A stretch of 64,000 bases of DNA from Ascarosepion bandense (GCA_037127315.1 JBBBDQ010001123.1:248501-312500), one strand, 5' to 3'; positions 46,931 through 57,857 are shown, counted from the first letter of the stretch. Made by a program: numbers and translations. The notes: generated from the letters alone by a model not told the origin.

Positions 46931-47312
46931 TACCGGCTATATTAGAAAACTCCAGTTTTTTTTTTTTAAAGAAATGATGTATTTCATACTATTTTTAGTA
47001 TTTATTGCCAAGTGGATAATTCTAAATGAAAATAGAATGGTTTTTTTCTATTATTACTTTGCAAAATTTTACAAGGCAGCCAGGAAGCTTTTGCTTTGGT
47101 CATCCAATAAGAAGAAGAGACTAGAATGTGGAAGAGATCAAAAAACTGGACACAAGAACAATTCATTTGATGCACATGTTATTGTGCAGTATTAACAAAA
47201 GAACAATTCTATTTTCATTTAGAATTATCCACTTGGCAATAAGTACTAAAAATAGTACATACATCATTTCTTTTAAAAACCTGGGGTGGCCTAATAATTG
47301 TGGCCGGTAGTA
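46928..47312. mobile_element. Tc1/mariner-like MITE with long inverted repeats
   Basis: The left end CACTACCGGCTATATTAGAA and right end AATTGTGGCCGGTAGTA are inverted. The repeats extend inward more than 100 bases (ATTCTAAATGAAAATAGAAT with its complement). TA lies on both sides within (TA)n. No transposase. Confidence 0.75.
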
Positions 47313-47317
47313 TATAT

Positions 47318-47622
47318 ATGTGCGTTGTGGTACAGTGGATACCGACTCGAAACGACAACTCGGGGAGCCGAGTTCAAATTCCAGTTGAATTCCTTGCATT
47401 CACTTACGCGCAAATACCCTTGGGAAAGGTATTAATACTTCTCTCCAGTTATGGGTTAAATAATAGGACAGATTGAGTTCTATAGCCTTGGCTGGCAACC
47501 AGTCTACCGTAAAAAGCAATGGCAACCTACTGCGGGATAATCTTCTGCTCAGTCAATCATGTCTCTTTCGAGATATAATCGCCCAAAGCGTGTATCACGT
47601 ATGGCAATTAACTGAGTGTATA
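47318..47622 (+). repeat. SINE-1, full-length copy
   Basis: TGCGTTGTGGTACAGTGGAT head, GAGTTCAAATTCCAGTTGA box, CTATAGCCTTGGCTGGCAAC, CTACTGCGGGATAATCTTC and a slightly decayed terminal hairpin. Confidence 0.88.
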
Positions 47623-47639
47623 TACCAGTCTAGTAACAT

Positions 47640-47780
47640 AAGTAAATTCATGTGGTCGGCATACTAGAGAAAGAAACCAGTTAGAACAGACACCGTAAAA
47701 TATTTGTAGAAAAGACAGAGGGAAGCCATATCCCGTCGGTGAGAAATTGACTGAAGATGAGTTTGTTGTTTCGTAAGTCA
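47640..47780 (-). mobile_element. LINE-A fragment
   Basis: Minus-strand frame with PTGYGFPLSFLQIFYGVC and SLVCRPHEFTYVTR, the decayed ..LCLFYKYFHGFCSDELRSLVPR-type segment of LINE-A. Confidence 0.65.
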
Positions 47781-48039
47781 ACTCAGGTAAGATCAACCCT
47801 TTACCATCATTAATTCTGACAATATAAAGACGGTGAGCAGCAGCCAATGTTGCAACGTAGGGCAATTAATGTTAACTTGAAAATCATTTTCTTTAATTTA
47901 TTTAATTGATAATATTGAAGCTATAAGTAACGACTGGTATCGCTAGCGAATTTATAACCATAATCTGATCGCTAGTATTGAATTTAGTATGAAGAATTGC
48001 TTTCATTTTTCTGTAGAATTACTTTCGAAACTTGCCATT

Positions 48040-48460
48040 TTTTTTTTTTTTTTTGCCATATGCTTTATGACATCAAGCTCTTGCATTCCTAGGTATCTGT
48101 AAGCCTCGTTCTGGTCTAGCTATTTTATTGCACTATCTATATCAAACATAATATCATTGTTCGTGAACAAGCGTACTTTTCCTAAATGTGGTTTTCGTGT
48201 ATTTGTCTACGTTGAGTGGCATGCCTGTATCGTCACTGAAATTCTTGACTGTGTTTAGAAGATTCTAAATGTCTATATGATTATCATTTTTCGCATATAT
48301 AAAAATGTCGTCCATGTAAAAAAGGGGAATTACATAGAATTTTTGGGTGATCTTATACCACAGTCGAACATAAAGGAAGATGGTAAGAACTAGACAAAAA
48401 TTAATTAATGGAAGAGTAAATGAGTCGTCTTGGAAAATCTTGCAGCTAATGCCCAATTTT
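48040..48460 (-). pseudogene. R2/R4-type LINE (LINE-C) reverse-transcriptase fragment
   Basis: Minus-strand translation: GISCKIFQDDSFTLPLINFC, then PLFYMDDIFIYAKNDNHIDI (the F/YMDD catalytic box), then, with stops, NLLNTVKNFSDDTGMPLNVD and decayed IPRNARA. It represents fingers-palm of a non-LTR reverse transcriptase of a third lineage. Truncated at both ends. Confidence 0.7.
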
Positions 48461-48484
48461 CAGTGTTCAGTATGCATCATAGTA

Positions 48485-48690
48485 GTAAGTTGCAATTACT
48501 TTCTGCGCTAGACTGGTTGTCAAACAAAGCTACAGAACCCAATTTTAACCCATAGCTGGAGGAAGAAGAGACGGATTAATAACTTCCCAATTTGCGCGTA
48601 AGTGAATGCAACGAATTCAACTGGAATTCGAACTCGACAATCCGATTTCTCGTTCCCAGCCGATATCCACTGCACCACAACATACTAAAG
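48485..48690 (-). repeat. SINE-1 copy (minus strand)
   Basis: Has the complement of the head (CCACTGCACCACAACATA), CGAATTCAACTGGAATTCGA and the body up to AGTAAGTTGCAATTAC; the hairpin end is absent because the LINE-C fragment starts there. Confidence 0.8.
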
Positions 48691-49981
48691 ACAGAATACT
48701 TTATTTGCAAGGTTGTGCATATAATAATTTTTCAGGTAAAATAAAATTAATATTTCAATCGCAATTAAATCAGATTAATTGGTTTGTTACAGCTTTGCGG
48801 TGGAGGAAGAACAATTCAACTACCGGACAACGACTTCAATTCTCACGGTCCCGATTCCAGAAGACGAATAAAAAAGACAATAAACATATATACAGGGTGG
48901 TCCAAAGGTAAGTAGTCATTAGGTGAAAGAGGTTTTTGTATCTGGTCTATTACTACAATGGTGCTCAATACTGCTTGTGGTAGATAAGAAATTAAGAATA
49001 AAAATCAACTTTCTTCTTCACTTTTACAAAAATAAATAAATAAAAAATTCTGGTTTTGCCGCATAGAAAAAAAATTGACCTCGTGCTTAAAGAAAAACTC
49101 AAAACCGGATTTCGCGAGTAGATGGTAAATTGATTTTCTGACCAATGAAAGCGATTTGCAAAATCAAAAAAGACTTAGCGATTCAGTATGGGGGACGGAC
49201 TGTGACCCACTAAAGAGAAAAGGCAAAATGACGCGTATTTATGCGTTTTGACGACCAAGAATAGGAACAATTTTGAATATATTTTTCTGTCTTCTGGTTG
49301 GTCAATAAATAAGATGCTGTATATGTTTTTGGTCATCAACTACGTCCGCATATGGCAAAATATGTAAGCCAATTATCTAATGTAAAGGGATTTTCTATTG
49401 GTTAATTCGTAAGTGTTCTTTTCGTTGGCTTCTGAAAGGCTACATGTGTGTGTAAAGTCGGATTTATTTGACATTAAAATAGCAGAAATATGACACAACC
49501 GACTTGAAGAGGAAAGACTACATCAAATCAATAGCTGCATTTGTAGCGGATAGAAAATTAAGAATTAAAATCAACTTTCTTCTTCACTTTTAAAAATTCA
49601 CAATGACCTCTGAAATTCTGGTTTTGCCGCATAGAAAAAGGATTGACCTAGTGATTATAGAAAAAGCCGAGACCGGATTTCGCGAGTAGATGTTAAATTC
49701 ATTTTCTGACTAATGGAAGCGATTTGCAAGACCAAAAAGACTTAGCGATCCAGTGCGAAAAATCTAAATTACTATAAATTACTTCGATCAGCGTGAGTCA
49801 GACAGTCAGATGGGAACAGCGAGAGAGAGACACACACAACTGAAATGTAACGGGAGAGACTTCAACCACGACCCGGACGTAAGGTTGCATTGCACATTGT
49901 CTTCTTTCTCATTCTTTCTCGTGTGGTAATTCCTTTTACTTCTTCTCCGTTCAAAGACATTCCTATCAAACAAACGCTCAC

Positions 49982-50033
49982 ACATACATACATACATACA
50001 TACATACATACATACATACATACATACATACGC
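49982..50033. repeat. (CATA)n microsatellite
   Basis: About twelve ACAT units. Confidence 0.95.
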
Positions 50034-50214
50034 ATAAACTCTTTCCAACAAATTACTACTACGAACATTTCTACAACTCTTGATACCCTTAACTCATTAC
50101 TTGTTTCTCATTGAACATTAATTTCTACCAATTCTTGTTATTCTTTTCTTTTATTAAATTTCTATTTTAACATGAAAAATGTATATTTTATTTTTCTACT
50201 CTTCCACACAAAAA

Positions 50215-50395
50215 AGTTCACACTCCACCCACATCTATTGAACAGGTGAAGAGGCTCATCCCTTGTTCCCTGTTTAGGATGTGGTTTCCGGCTTTCTCTT
50301 TTCCATTCTTTTTACCCTTACGTAGCCCCCTGCGCATCAGTGGCGTTACCGCCTTGCTCGGGGTGATATGATTAAAAAAAAAAAAAATACACATT
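50215..50395 (+). repeat. LINE 3'-tail repeat, single unit, inserted in R1
   Basis: Reads CACTCCACCCACATCTATTG, then CAGGTGAAGAGGCTCATCCC, GTTTCCGGCTTTCTCTTTTC and CGTTACCGCCTTGCTCGGGG followed by GATTAAAAAAAAAAA: the sense orientation of the family at 15503 and 22962, with its poly-A tail. Confidence 0.85.
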
Positions 50396-50570
50396 CCAAC
50401 CAACTATCTTTAACCTTCTGATGAACACTTTCTTATAATTCTGGATAAAATCTGTAAGTTGTAGGGAGTTTGGTTATGTATGGTACAAGGCCGAATCAAA
50501 TAAACATCAACCATCTTCCTACTGCCTTAAGCTAGAGTAGAGTTATTATTATATACAATAAAATTTTGCG

Positions 50571-50843
50571 GACCTGAAGCAGACAACCACTACGTTTAAT
50601 TTCGTTGTTTTTCTTCTTTTTTTTTTTAATTTTTTCAGCGCAGTCCTATCGATTGTTACTTAAACTTTCCGATTATCAAAAAAAAAAAAAAAAAAATGAA
50701 AACTTACAGTATTTAAACAAATTTGTCGGTGGTCAGTTTCTGATACAACGTTAAAGTACATCGATCCTCCATTTTCAAGCCACTATAAGGTTGTATGAGA
50801 AACTGGGACTCCCCTTAAAAGTCTTTAAATATTGAAATTTTTG

Positions 50844-50881
<38 letters not shown>

Positions 50882-51228
50882 CATTCGTAAAGTTTAAGGT
50901 GTAAAAGGTGTTAATATTGCACGTAAAAAAGTCCAAAAAATTTGATAATGAACAAATTTACAGGTGGCCGTAATGTCGTACCGGCGACTGGTTTCAAAAT
51001 GGAGGCTCGATTTACTATAACGTTGTTTAAGAAACTGATCCTCCCCACTCCACGAAAATGTTTAAATATTGAAATTTTTCAAATTTTTCAAATTTTTTTT
51101 TTTTTTTTGTCAATCGTAAAGCTAACTGGGTAATCGATAGGACTGCGCAGAAAAAAGTAAAAAATAAATAAATAAAATAAAATAATGAAAAACAACGAAA
51201 TTAAACGTGGTGGTAGTCTGCTTCGGGT
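50571..51228. mobile_element. Foldback element with about 100-base inverted ends
   Basis: The left arm (GCGGACCTGAAGCAGACAAC, ACGTTTAATTTCGTTGTTTT, CAGCGCAGTCCTATCGATT) and right arm (the complements, 51105-51228) are inverted. The interior holds two diverged direct repeats, each ending in TTTAAATATTGAAATTTTT and a long T-run (50849-50879 and 51088-51107). Non-coding MITE-like element. Confidence 0.8.
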
Positions 51229-51693
51229 CCGCCTTAAATTTTATTGTCATTCTAATAATTGTATCAATAAATATAATTATATATCTAATCTCAAGATAAA
51301 TTTTATCGTTTATTGTCCACATACATTTGGACGACTCTGTATAATATCTATAAAAAGACATATTAAAAGATAAAAATAAAAATCCGCAGTGACTCTAAAT
51401 TATAGAATTAAATGCTAAGAGGTCAAGGCGTTTATAATGCTGGCCGGGGCCAAATCCTATTCACCAGGAATTATCAGGCAAACATAATAGGAATAACGAG
51501 GCACACCTAATGTGTGGAATATATAAACATCATGCTGAGACTGCTTATCTGTTTGAATAACTCTAGTTCTTTCTACACCATCCTGTATCTCCTTTCCTTT
51601 CTCTCCACCTTTGCAACTCTCATCACACATGTATTCCCATCCTTCTCTTGCTCCTTTCTAACTGGTTCGTCTTTCTCTTCACTCTCTTCAATC

Positions 51694-51890
51694 TAATCTT
51701 TTTACTCTTATTTATGTAGCCCCCTAATCATTTTACTCTTATATAGCCCCTAATCTTCTTACTCTTATATAGCCCCTAATCATTTTACTCTTATGTAACT
51801 CCCTAATCATGTTACTCTTATGTAGCCCCCTAATCATTTTACTTTTATGTATCCCCCTAATCTTTTTTACTCTTATGTAGCCCCCTGCAC
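51694..51890. repeat. Minisatellite, about 30-bp units
   Basis: Six to seven units of the type TTTTACTCTTATGTAGCCCC then CTAATCA. The last unit leads into the LINE 3'-tail word CCCTGCACATCAGTGGCGTT, so the array arose by expansion of that tail. Confidence 0.9.
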
Positions 51891-52139
51891 ATCAGTGGCG
51901 TTACCGCCTTGCGCGGGTTAATACGATTAAAAAAAATCTGACATCGAAATAACGTAAAAATCGACATAAGATTGAGCAGTATATTCATTGGAAGATATGT
52001 CAATATTTACATAGTGGAAAATGAAAACACATTTTCTTGAACCAGTCACAGGAAGCTATTAAGTCACGATTTTTTGCGGGGACTTTCCCGCTCATATTTT
52101 CAGACACATAAAAGCGAACAGACCAGATCTTCTTCTTCT

Positions 52140-52800
52140 TCTTCTTCTTCTTCTTTGTACCTTGTCCTTTCAGGACGTAGGCGATCATGGCCTTCCACGT
52201 CTCCCTATCACTGGTGGCTCTTAGCACGCTTTCTCCTGTAACGTCTCTCAGCTCCCGTTCTGTCATTCACCTGCTCAGGCCCTTCAAATATGTTATCCGC
52301 TGTTTTCCTCTGTCTCTTTTTCCCTCTATCTGGTCTGTTAGTATCAGGTTCTCCAAGCCCTTCTTCCTCATTGCATGTCCCAATAACTTCAGTTGTCTCT
52401 TCCTGATGCTCAATATTAATTTCCTTTTCGTTTCCATCCTTTCCAAAACCTCGTCATTGCTCACATGCTCGGTCCACGATATCCGCAGTACCCTTCTGTA
52501 GAACCACATTTCCGCTGCTTCAAGTTTTCCCTTCATCTTTGTTGATATTGTCCAACATTCACTGCCATATTGAAGAACTGACATCACGTAGCAATCCAGT
52601 ACTCTCTCCTTTGTTTCTAGTGAAAGTTTCCTGTGTCTTAATACTTTACTCAGCTTCTGGAACGCGTCTTTCGCCATGCCAATTCGCCTTTGGATCTCTG
52701 TGTCGCAATTTCCATCTTCAGTTAGAACACTTCCCAGATATTTAAATTTTCGTACCTGCTTGATTTTAACGTTCCCCACCTGTATTTACCAGATAGAGAG
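52140..52800 (-). pseudogene. LINE-B (RTE-like), longest open copy
   Basis: A 170-codon frame (52779-52267) without stops: [115 protein letters not shown] second frame after a stop carries [17 protein letters not shown] followed by a (GAA)n tail at 52136. This is the C-terminal part of the reverse-transcriptase polyprotein. The copy is 5'-truncated, so it cannot move by itself. Confidence 0.88.
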
Positions 52801-52852
52801 CTTAAAATCTACAAACAGAAAATTGCCTTCTCGTAGGTATATAGCAGGGGTA

Positions 52853-53083
52853 GATTAATCCTCTACACTAGTATAGGCTGCAGCCTGAGGTTGGATTATC
52901 CTTTAAGCTAGTATAGACTGCACCCAACGGTCAGATTACACTTTATATTAGTAAAGACTGCAGTCTACCGCCGGATTATTCTTTAGCCTACTATAGGCTG
53001 TAGCCTACGGCCTGATTATCCTTTAGTGTGCCTAGGGCCGGATTATCTTTTAAGTATAAGCTGCAGCCTACAGCTAGATTATA
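52853..53083. repeat. Minisatellite, about 44-bp units
   Basis: Five to six units built on GGATTATCCTTTAAGCTAGT then ATAGGCTGCAGCCTAC, diverged from each other by about 20%. No ORF. Confidence 0.9.
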
Positions 53084-53296
53084 AAGAAAAGGTTGATTTT
53101 ATTCTGAGACAATTCATTATCACATTTTGGCTTTTTAGTTCTGCTTGGGTCTGACATCCACTTGCGGAAATATGGCAACGTTAGGCGCCTCTTGTAGTAG
53201 GTGAGGCAGTAATATCTTTGATGAATTTTCATATGACGTTTGCGTCCACCAACAGCGGCACATTTTTTCCACCCTTACTGCAGTTAGTAAAACGGT

Positions 53297-53301
53297 ACAA
53301 C

Positions 53302-53350
<49 letters not shown>

Positions 53351-53357
53351 TTTTTTT
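53297..53357. repeat. (TA)n followed by poly-T
   Basis: About 17 TA units then 24 T. Confidence 0.95.
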
Positions 53358-53399
53358 GGCGTGTGTATCATCTATGAGGATATTTTAGGTTTGCCTTAC

Positions 53400-54300
53400 T
53401 TAGTCAGGTGCGACCACATTCACTACACGTTAGATCAAAATCTGCACCAACATTCCCGGGAAGATTAATATCGATACCCTTAAGAACACCTCTCACGAGT
53501 TTTTCATGCACGAAACCTACCTGTTTCTGTTATCAAAGTAGTTCGTACTGGTAAGAAATACTTTGGTAAGAGCTTTTGTTCCTGACGATTGAATATAAGC
53601 AAGAAACAAACTGTAAATACTACCTCATCTCAGAAATATAGACAAATATTAAAAATAATGTTTAAAACAAATAAAACATTTAAAGTTAATCCATTTCGTA
53701 AACATTTCGTATTAATAAAATTATTAAGTTTGTCATTTAGCCGATTGGTGTTACCTTCATGGTCTCGATTATAGAGCTTCGTAGACGACCCCTTCAGCAA
53801 AACACTTTGCTCACTCACCAAGGGTTATCAGTTATTGACTATTTATTTTCTCGTTTATGTTCTCGTTTATGTTCTCGTTTTTGTTTTATATATGAAGTTT
53901 TCATTGGTTCAAAATTCTTTTTTTTTCTTTCATAGTCTGTGCGTGTGCGTGCTTCTGTTTACGTTGACGAGTGTATACCCCTGGTTGTGTGTATGAGCGT
54001 ACATCTAGGATGTCGTTGTTATTTCTTCTGAGTGGAGCTCAAGATAATACAGAATGAATTATAATATAAAGAAAGATATTCAAGAGAAAAAAATAGTATA
54101 TTTCCGAAACATTTGTACACTTGTTCAGCATAGATAAGATAACAATCTCATCTCCCTTGTCATTTAGACATCTATTTAAGAGCAATAACAATTTGTAGTC
54201 TTCAATATTTAAATAATAATGAGAAATCCATGGAAAATACTTTTAAGTTCCTCCAATATTCAAATTATTGCATATTTAATGTTTGTCTTAAAGTTCACAA
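53400..54300. other. Intergenic sequence with a SINE-3 tail word
   Basis: AAATACTACCTCATCTCAGAA at 53618 matches the SINE-3 tail. GTTCTCGTTTAT is repeated at 53850-53875. The rest is unassigned. Confidence 0.4.
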
Positions 54301-54306
54301 TATTAG

Positions 54307-54595
54307 TGTGATTCAGTCAGTGCCATAGGTGATACGCACTTGGGCGATCATGTCTCAAAAGAAACATGAAAAAGAAGATTTCCCACATTTCTTTATGTGG
54401 TAAACTGGTTGCCAACAAAAACTATAGAACCCATTCTGTTCTGTTATTCGACCCATAGCTGGAGGGAGAAGAGATGGATTCATATGTTTTTCCAAGGGTA
54501 GTTGCGCATAAGTGAATGAAACAAATTCAAGTGGAATTCGAACTCGGCTCTCTGATTTTTATTCCGATTCGATATCCATGATACCACAACGCGTA
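54307..54595 (-). repeat. SINE-1 copy (minus strand)
   Basis: From GTGCCATAGGTGATACGCAC through the complements of the hairpin, body and head (GATATCCATGATACCACAAC). Near full length, about 290 bp, moderately diverged. Confidence 0.82.
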
Positions 54596-54690
54596 AAGAT
54601 TAATAAGGTTAGAAAAATAATATGAACAGTCTCGATAAAAGCTGAACGTTTAATACTATCTGCCAATTTAATCACGGCCACAATTTAAAA

Positions 54691-54712
54691 TCTAAACTTA
54701 TTTATAAATGGA

Positions 54713-54760
<48 letters not shown>

Positions 54761-55390
54761 CTATAGACTCCGAAACAGCTGAACCGATTTTCGTGAAAAT
54801 TTACACAGTTGTACTATAAGCATCTGCGAGTATTCTTAGCTAGGTTTCGTGTCGAGGTACCCCCGATAAATATCGAAAATCGATAATCGAAAAAATCGGG
54901 TTATAGAAGGAGTGGTCCGATTTTAATCAAATTTGATACGCTCATAGACAAAAACATAACAGTTCTTACAATAGTGCAGAAATTCGATAACATATAAATA
55001 TAAAAGGCAAGATGTTTGTGTGTGTCTGTTTATCTGCCTGTATGTTTGTATTTTTTCAGATTTTTTTGTTTTAGTTTTTGCATCGAGTTTGGCTCTAAGT
55101 AGATATAATTCTAGTTCTTAGTCTCAGCCATGATACCATTTGCTCAGAGGACTTATTTAGCCTTCAAAATTCAGTTTACGACGAAAAAAATTATTTGATA
55201 TCGATACCAGGAAATCAAAATTTGACTTACATCCATTCATTTTTCTTTCAGTCTACGGTTTCGCTTTAACTGGAAACAACTATTGTTTTTTAGTCTTTCG
55301 TGCCAACGTCCAAAGAGTCTGAGCTCCCGGACCATGGATTAGTTTTAAAGCTTTCATTACACCCCGAGCAATGCCGGGCTATACTGCTAG
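54691..55390 (+). mobile_element. Non-autonomous Helitron-like element, copy 3 (longest)
   Basis: TCTAAACTTATTTATAAATG at the 5' end, a hairpin CCCGAGCAATGCCGGG and CTATACTGCTAG at the 3' end, flanked by A and T. About 700 bp, with an internal (GT)n at 54716-54757. No helicase ORF. Confidence 0.82.
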
Positions 55391-55399
55391 TGATTTATA

Positions 55400-55535
55400 C
55401 AAACAATATAACATTTAGTATTTGTCTATATTTCTGAGATGACGTACTATCTACAGTATTTACATTATTCGGACTATTGTTCTTATATTTGTTGCCATTT
55501 GTACGACGTTTATATCCACGTCTATATTCACCGGG
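55400..55535 (-). repeat. SINE-3 tail fragment
   Basis: The minus strand has ATGGCAACAAATATAAGAAC and GTAGTACGTCATCTCAGAA-like tail. It faces the full copy at 55541. Confidence 0.75.
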
Positions 55536-55540
55536 CCTTA

Positions 55541-55795
55541 AGGACACATAGCCCAGTGGATATATAGACGTTGGTTAGTTCCTGTGACTTAACCCAAAAG
55601 AGTTGTGAGTTCAATAGCTGACTTACAGGGTTAGAGGGAGATAACCCTTGACTACCAGAAGAGGCTCTGTAATAAAGAGTTCTGTTTGAAATTCCTAGCA
55701 CCTGAAGAAGGCCGGGGCGTACAACAACCGAAACGTCGTACAAATGGCAACAAAGATGAGGACAATAGTCCGAATAATGCAAATACAATATAACA
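55541..55795 (+). repeat. SINE-3, full-length copy
   Basis: Head ACATAGCCCAGTGGATATAT (A-box-like), GAGTTGTGAGTTCAATAGC (B-box-like), TTAGAGGGAGATAACCCTTG body, then the hammerhead-like CACCTGAAGAAGGCC...CCGAAACGTCGTAC and tail ATGGCAACAAAGATGAGGAC. tRNA-derived, non-coding. Confidence 0.85.
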
Positions 55796-55799
55796 TTTG

Positions 55800-56755
55800 T
55801 AACAACTTAAAAATTAAATATTTTTCTATCTGCCGTCTTTATTCATATCGTAGGCGACCATGTCTCTCTCCAGCCTCCTAGCTTGCCTTTTTTTCCCACT
55901 CTTGTCAATCTCCTTTCTGCTGTTCATGAATATGCTAAGGGATCATCTGCCTCCTCCTATCCCTTTGCTTTCGATATGTCCTTTTAGGGTAAAATTTTCT
56001 TGCGCTTTATCGTTATCTCCAAGGAAGTTCAGCTGTTCATTCTCCGGAGACAAGGGCCACGACTATCGAGGAGAAATACATAATTTTGATTTGTCACTAA
56101 AATGACCCAGTTTCACTGCTTAACACACCAGCTTTGATTGTCTCTAGCCCAGATTAAACGCTTCCGTTGCTGCATAAAAAAAATTATTAGTGGCTTCAAA
56201 ATCGATATCCTGCTGATAGAGTTGTAAATCGAGAAGCGGCTACATCAGCATCACTTTCGTCTTTGGAAAATCCACCACAATTGGCAAATCGACCAGTTGC
56301 ATTCTCTGCCCATCACTGTTGGGGTGGATGGAATCCATGAATGTTTACATATCATCACCAAGCAGTGTAACGTAGTGATCGTCGGTCAATAATCTGTTTA
56401 AGAGTACAGGCAGACCCCAACCCATATAACTTGAAAACACTCAACACCCCCATGGAAACATTATCAGTCTAAACACGGCCTTGTTGATAAGTGGGATTTA
56501 TGAGGTCTATGCCACAACCAAGCCGGGAAAAAACTGGAAAGCAACTCATAGGACCGCGCTACACGTTGATAGATTTCCAAAATCCAAGTAGCGATCTCAT
56601 GAGTCCAGGTAAGGTGCTGTACCTCGTGTCCTGGTGTTAACAAGAAGGCGCTCTGGTGGATCTTCTGATTTTATAGCCTACGGAATCTGAAGAAAGTTAA
56701 ACTAATCTATTGAAGGCATGTCTAGTGTTTTCTGCACTGAATGTAGATTGGATGT
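55800..56755. other. Unassigned intergenic block, less AT-rich
   Basis: Nearly 1 kb with composition closer to 45% G+C and no repeat family I recognise. Frames are all short. Words such as TGAGTCCAGGTAAGGTGCTG at 56601 resemble a splice donor, but no coding exon can be shown. Confidence 0.3.
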
Positions 56756-56759
56756 AAAA

Positions 56760-56797
56760 CAATATCGCTTGTCTGTTACTGCAGACAAGCGATATTG
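56760..56797. repeat. Perfect 16-bp hairpin
   Basis: CAATATCGCTTGTCTG, a 6-base loop (TTACTG), and the exact complement. Confidence 0.95.
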
Positions 56798-56814
56798 CCT
56801 CATCTGCATATATA

Positions 56815-56955
56815 TATACTATAGTCATCCGCAGACAGATCTGTTTCGCTGTATTACAGCTCATCAGTACGGCTTAGACTCCGTTCCTAAACCAGGATTG
56901 AAACCCGACCGAATCGGCGTCAGTCGGCGATTCTACCCCTAGGCTACGAGCGTCC
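56815..56955 (-). repeat. SINE-2 copy 3, with an intact hammerhead order
   Basis: Minus strand: CGTAGCCTAGGGGTAGAATC (A-box-like), GGGTTTCAATCCTGG (B-box-like), then CCGTA, CTGATGA, GCTGTAATACAGC, GAAA, CAGATCTG, TC, TGCGG at 56872-56829. All hammerhead core bases are present: stem I 5 bp, stem II 5 bp with AAT loop, stem III ACAG with CTGT, cleavage triplet GTC. Confidence 0.88.
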
Positions 56956-57019
56956 GGCAGAAGAAGGCAGGTTTTTTAGCGTATAAACACGCCCAATAGC
57001 TAGAGTGCTCCAATTCATT

Positions 57020-57021
<2 letters not shown>

Positions 57022-57090
<69 letters not shown>
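57022..57090. repeat. (GA)n and (GAAA)n microsatellite
   Basis: About 21 GA units followed by about six GAAA units. Confidence 0.95.
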
Positions 57091-57092
<2 letters not shown>

Positions 57093-57250
57093 GAAAGAAA
57101 AACCATGGTGATTCTGAACTTCCGGGCAAAAAACCTGAGTTTAAGCATAACACTTTAGTGTAACAATGCCATTCATTGCTCTAAAACATGATGTGTGATG
57201 TAGCTAGCGAAGGTACTATATTCCGTTCTTGCATATGTCGATATCTTGAG

Positions 57251-57312
57251 TCGATATCCACTGCACCACAGCGCACATCCTCACATTTCTAAGGTTGCTA
57301 AAACCATGTGGC
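57251..57312 (-). repeat. SINE-1 head fragment with duplicated flank
   Basis: The first 40 bases of a SINE-1 in reverse (GATATCCACTGCACCACAGC) plus the same 3' flank, TCACATTTCTAAGGTTGCTA, as the complete copy at 57858-58157. Confidence 0.85.
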
Positions 57313-57857
57313 GGCAAATTGCTTGACAACGCCAGTTAATTTCTTCCTAATTTTGTTTTTCTTTATTTATGTGTATTGCCAAGTGAAAGAGATAACGATG
57401 ACCGACGATTGTCTGCCTGTAACCGGTCGATTCCCGTGTCAGCCACCATCTTTCTCTTAACGGCTTAACGGCCTCAGCGAAATACCCCCGAAAACTCTCT
57501 CCGTCCCTTCTCCTTTATTCATCCCAAAACTTTTTCTTTTATCTCACGCCTTTTTGTGTGGAGGAACACTTCCGCTTCTGTACCAAGACGCTTCTAGGAA
57601 AGACTAAATTTCTCCTGAACCATCTCGAATCGGAAGCTCTTTATTTATTTATTTATTTATTTAGAGGATTAGATTCCGGCCTGATGATAGCTATCACTGA
57701 TCGATCGCATTCACCCATGAAAGCCTGGCATGATCCCGCCATGATCCCACCAGTTGCGCTGACCTTTCTCACTGAGGGGTTGACTTTAGAAGGCTTTTCA
57801 CAGAATAAAGTCTGTTGTTTGGCAACTGGATGACCAGTAAATTCACATTTCTAGTCA

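Larger units (their letters stand above)
49000..50530 (+). repeat. Unclassified long repeat R2+R1, most complete copy
   Basis: R2 occupies 49000-49960 and contains an internal direct duplication of the AAAATCAACTTTCTTCTTCA...CGGATTTCGCGAGTAGATG segment (49007-49150 and 49565-49700). A (CATA)n tract follows, then R1 (50040-50530), itself interrupted at 50215-50395 by a LINE 3'-tail repeat. There is an inverted counterpart at 36736-37640. I see no ORF with a motif. Confidence 0.75.

Noticed and set aside
51694..53083. CRISPR-like arrays
   Set aside because: The two arrays are contiguous tandem repeats without unique spacers, in an animal genome; they are minisatellites.
54060..54140. Hammerhead search hit around CCGAAACATTTGTACACTTGTTCAG
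   Set aside because: The strand that would need CTGANGA and GAAA in order reads CTGAACA and TTTCGGAAA; the core is not met.
57558..57833. 91-codon ORF in the spacer between SINE-1 fragments
   Set aside because: It contains a Leu-Tyr run from (TTTA)n and lacks any known motif; not enough to call a gene.
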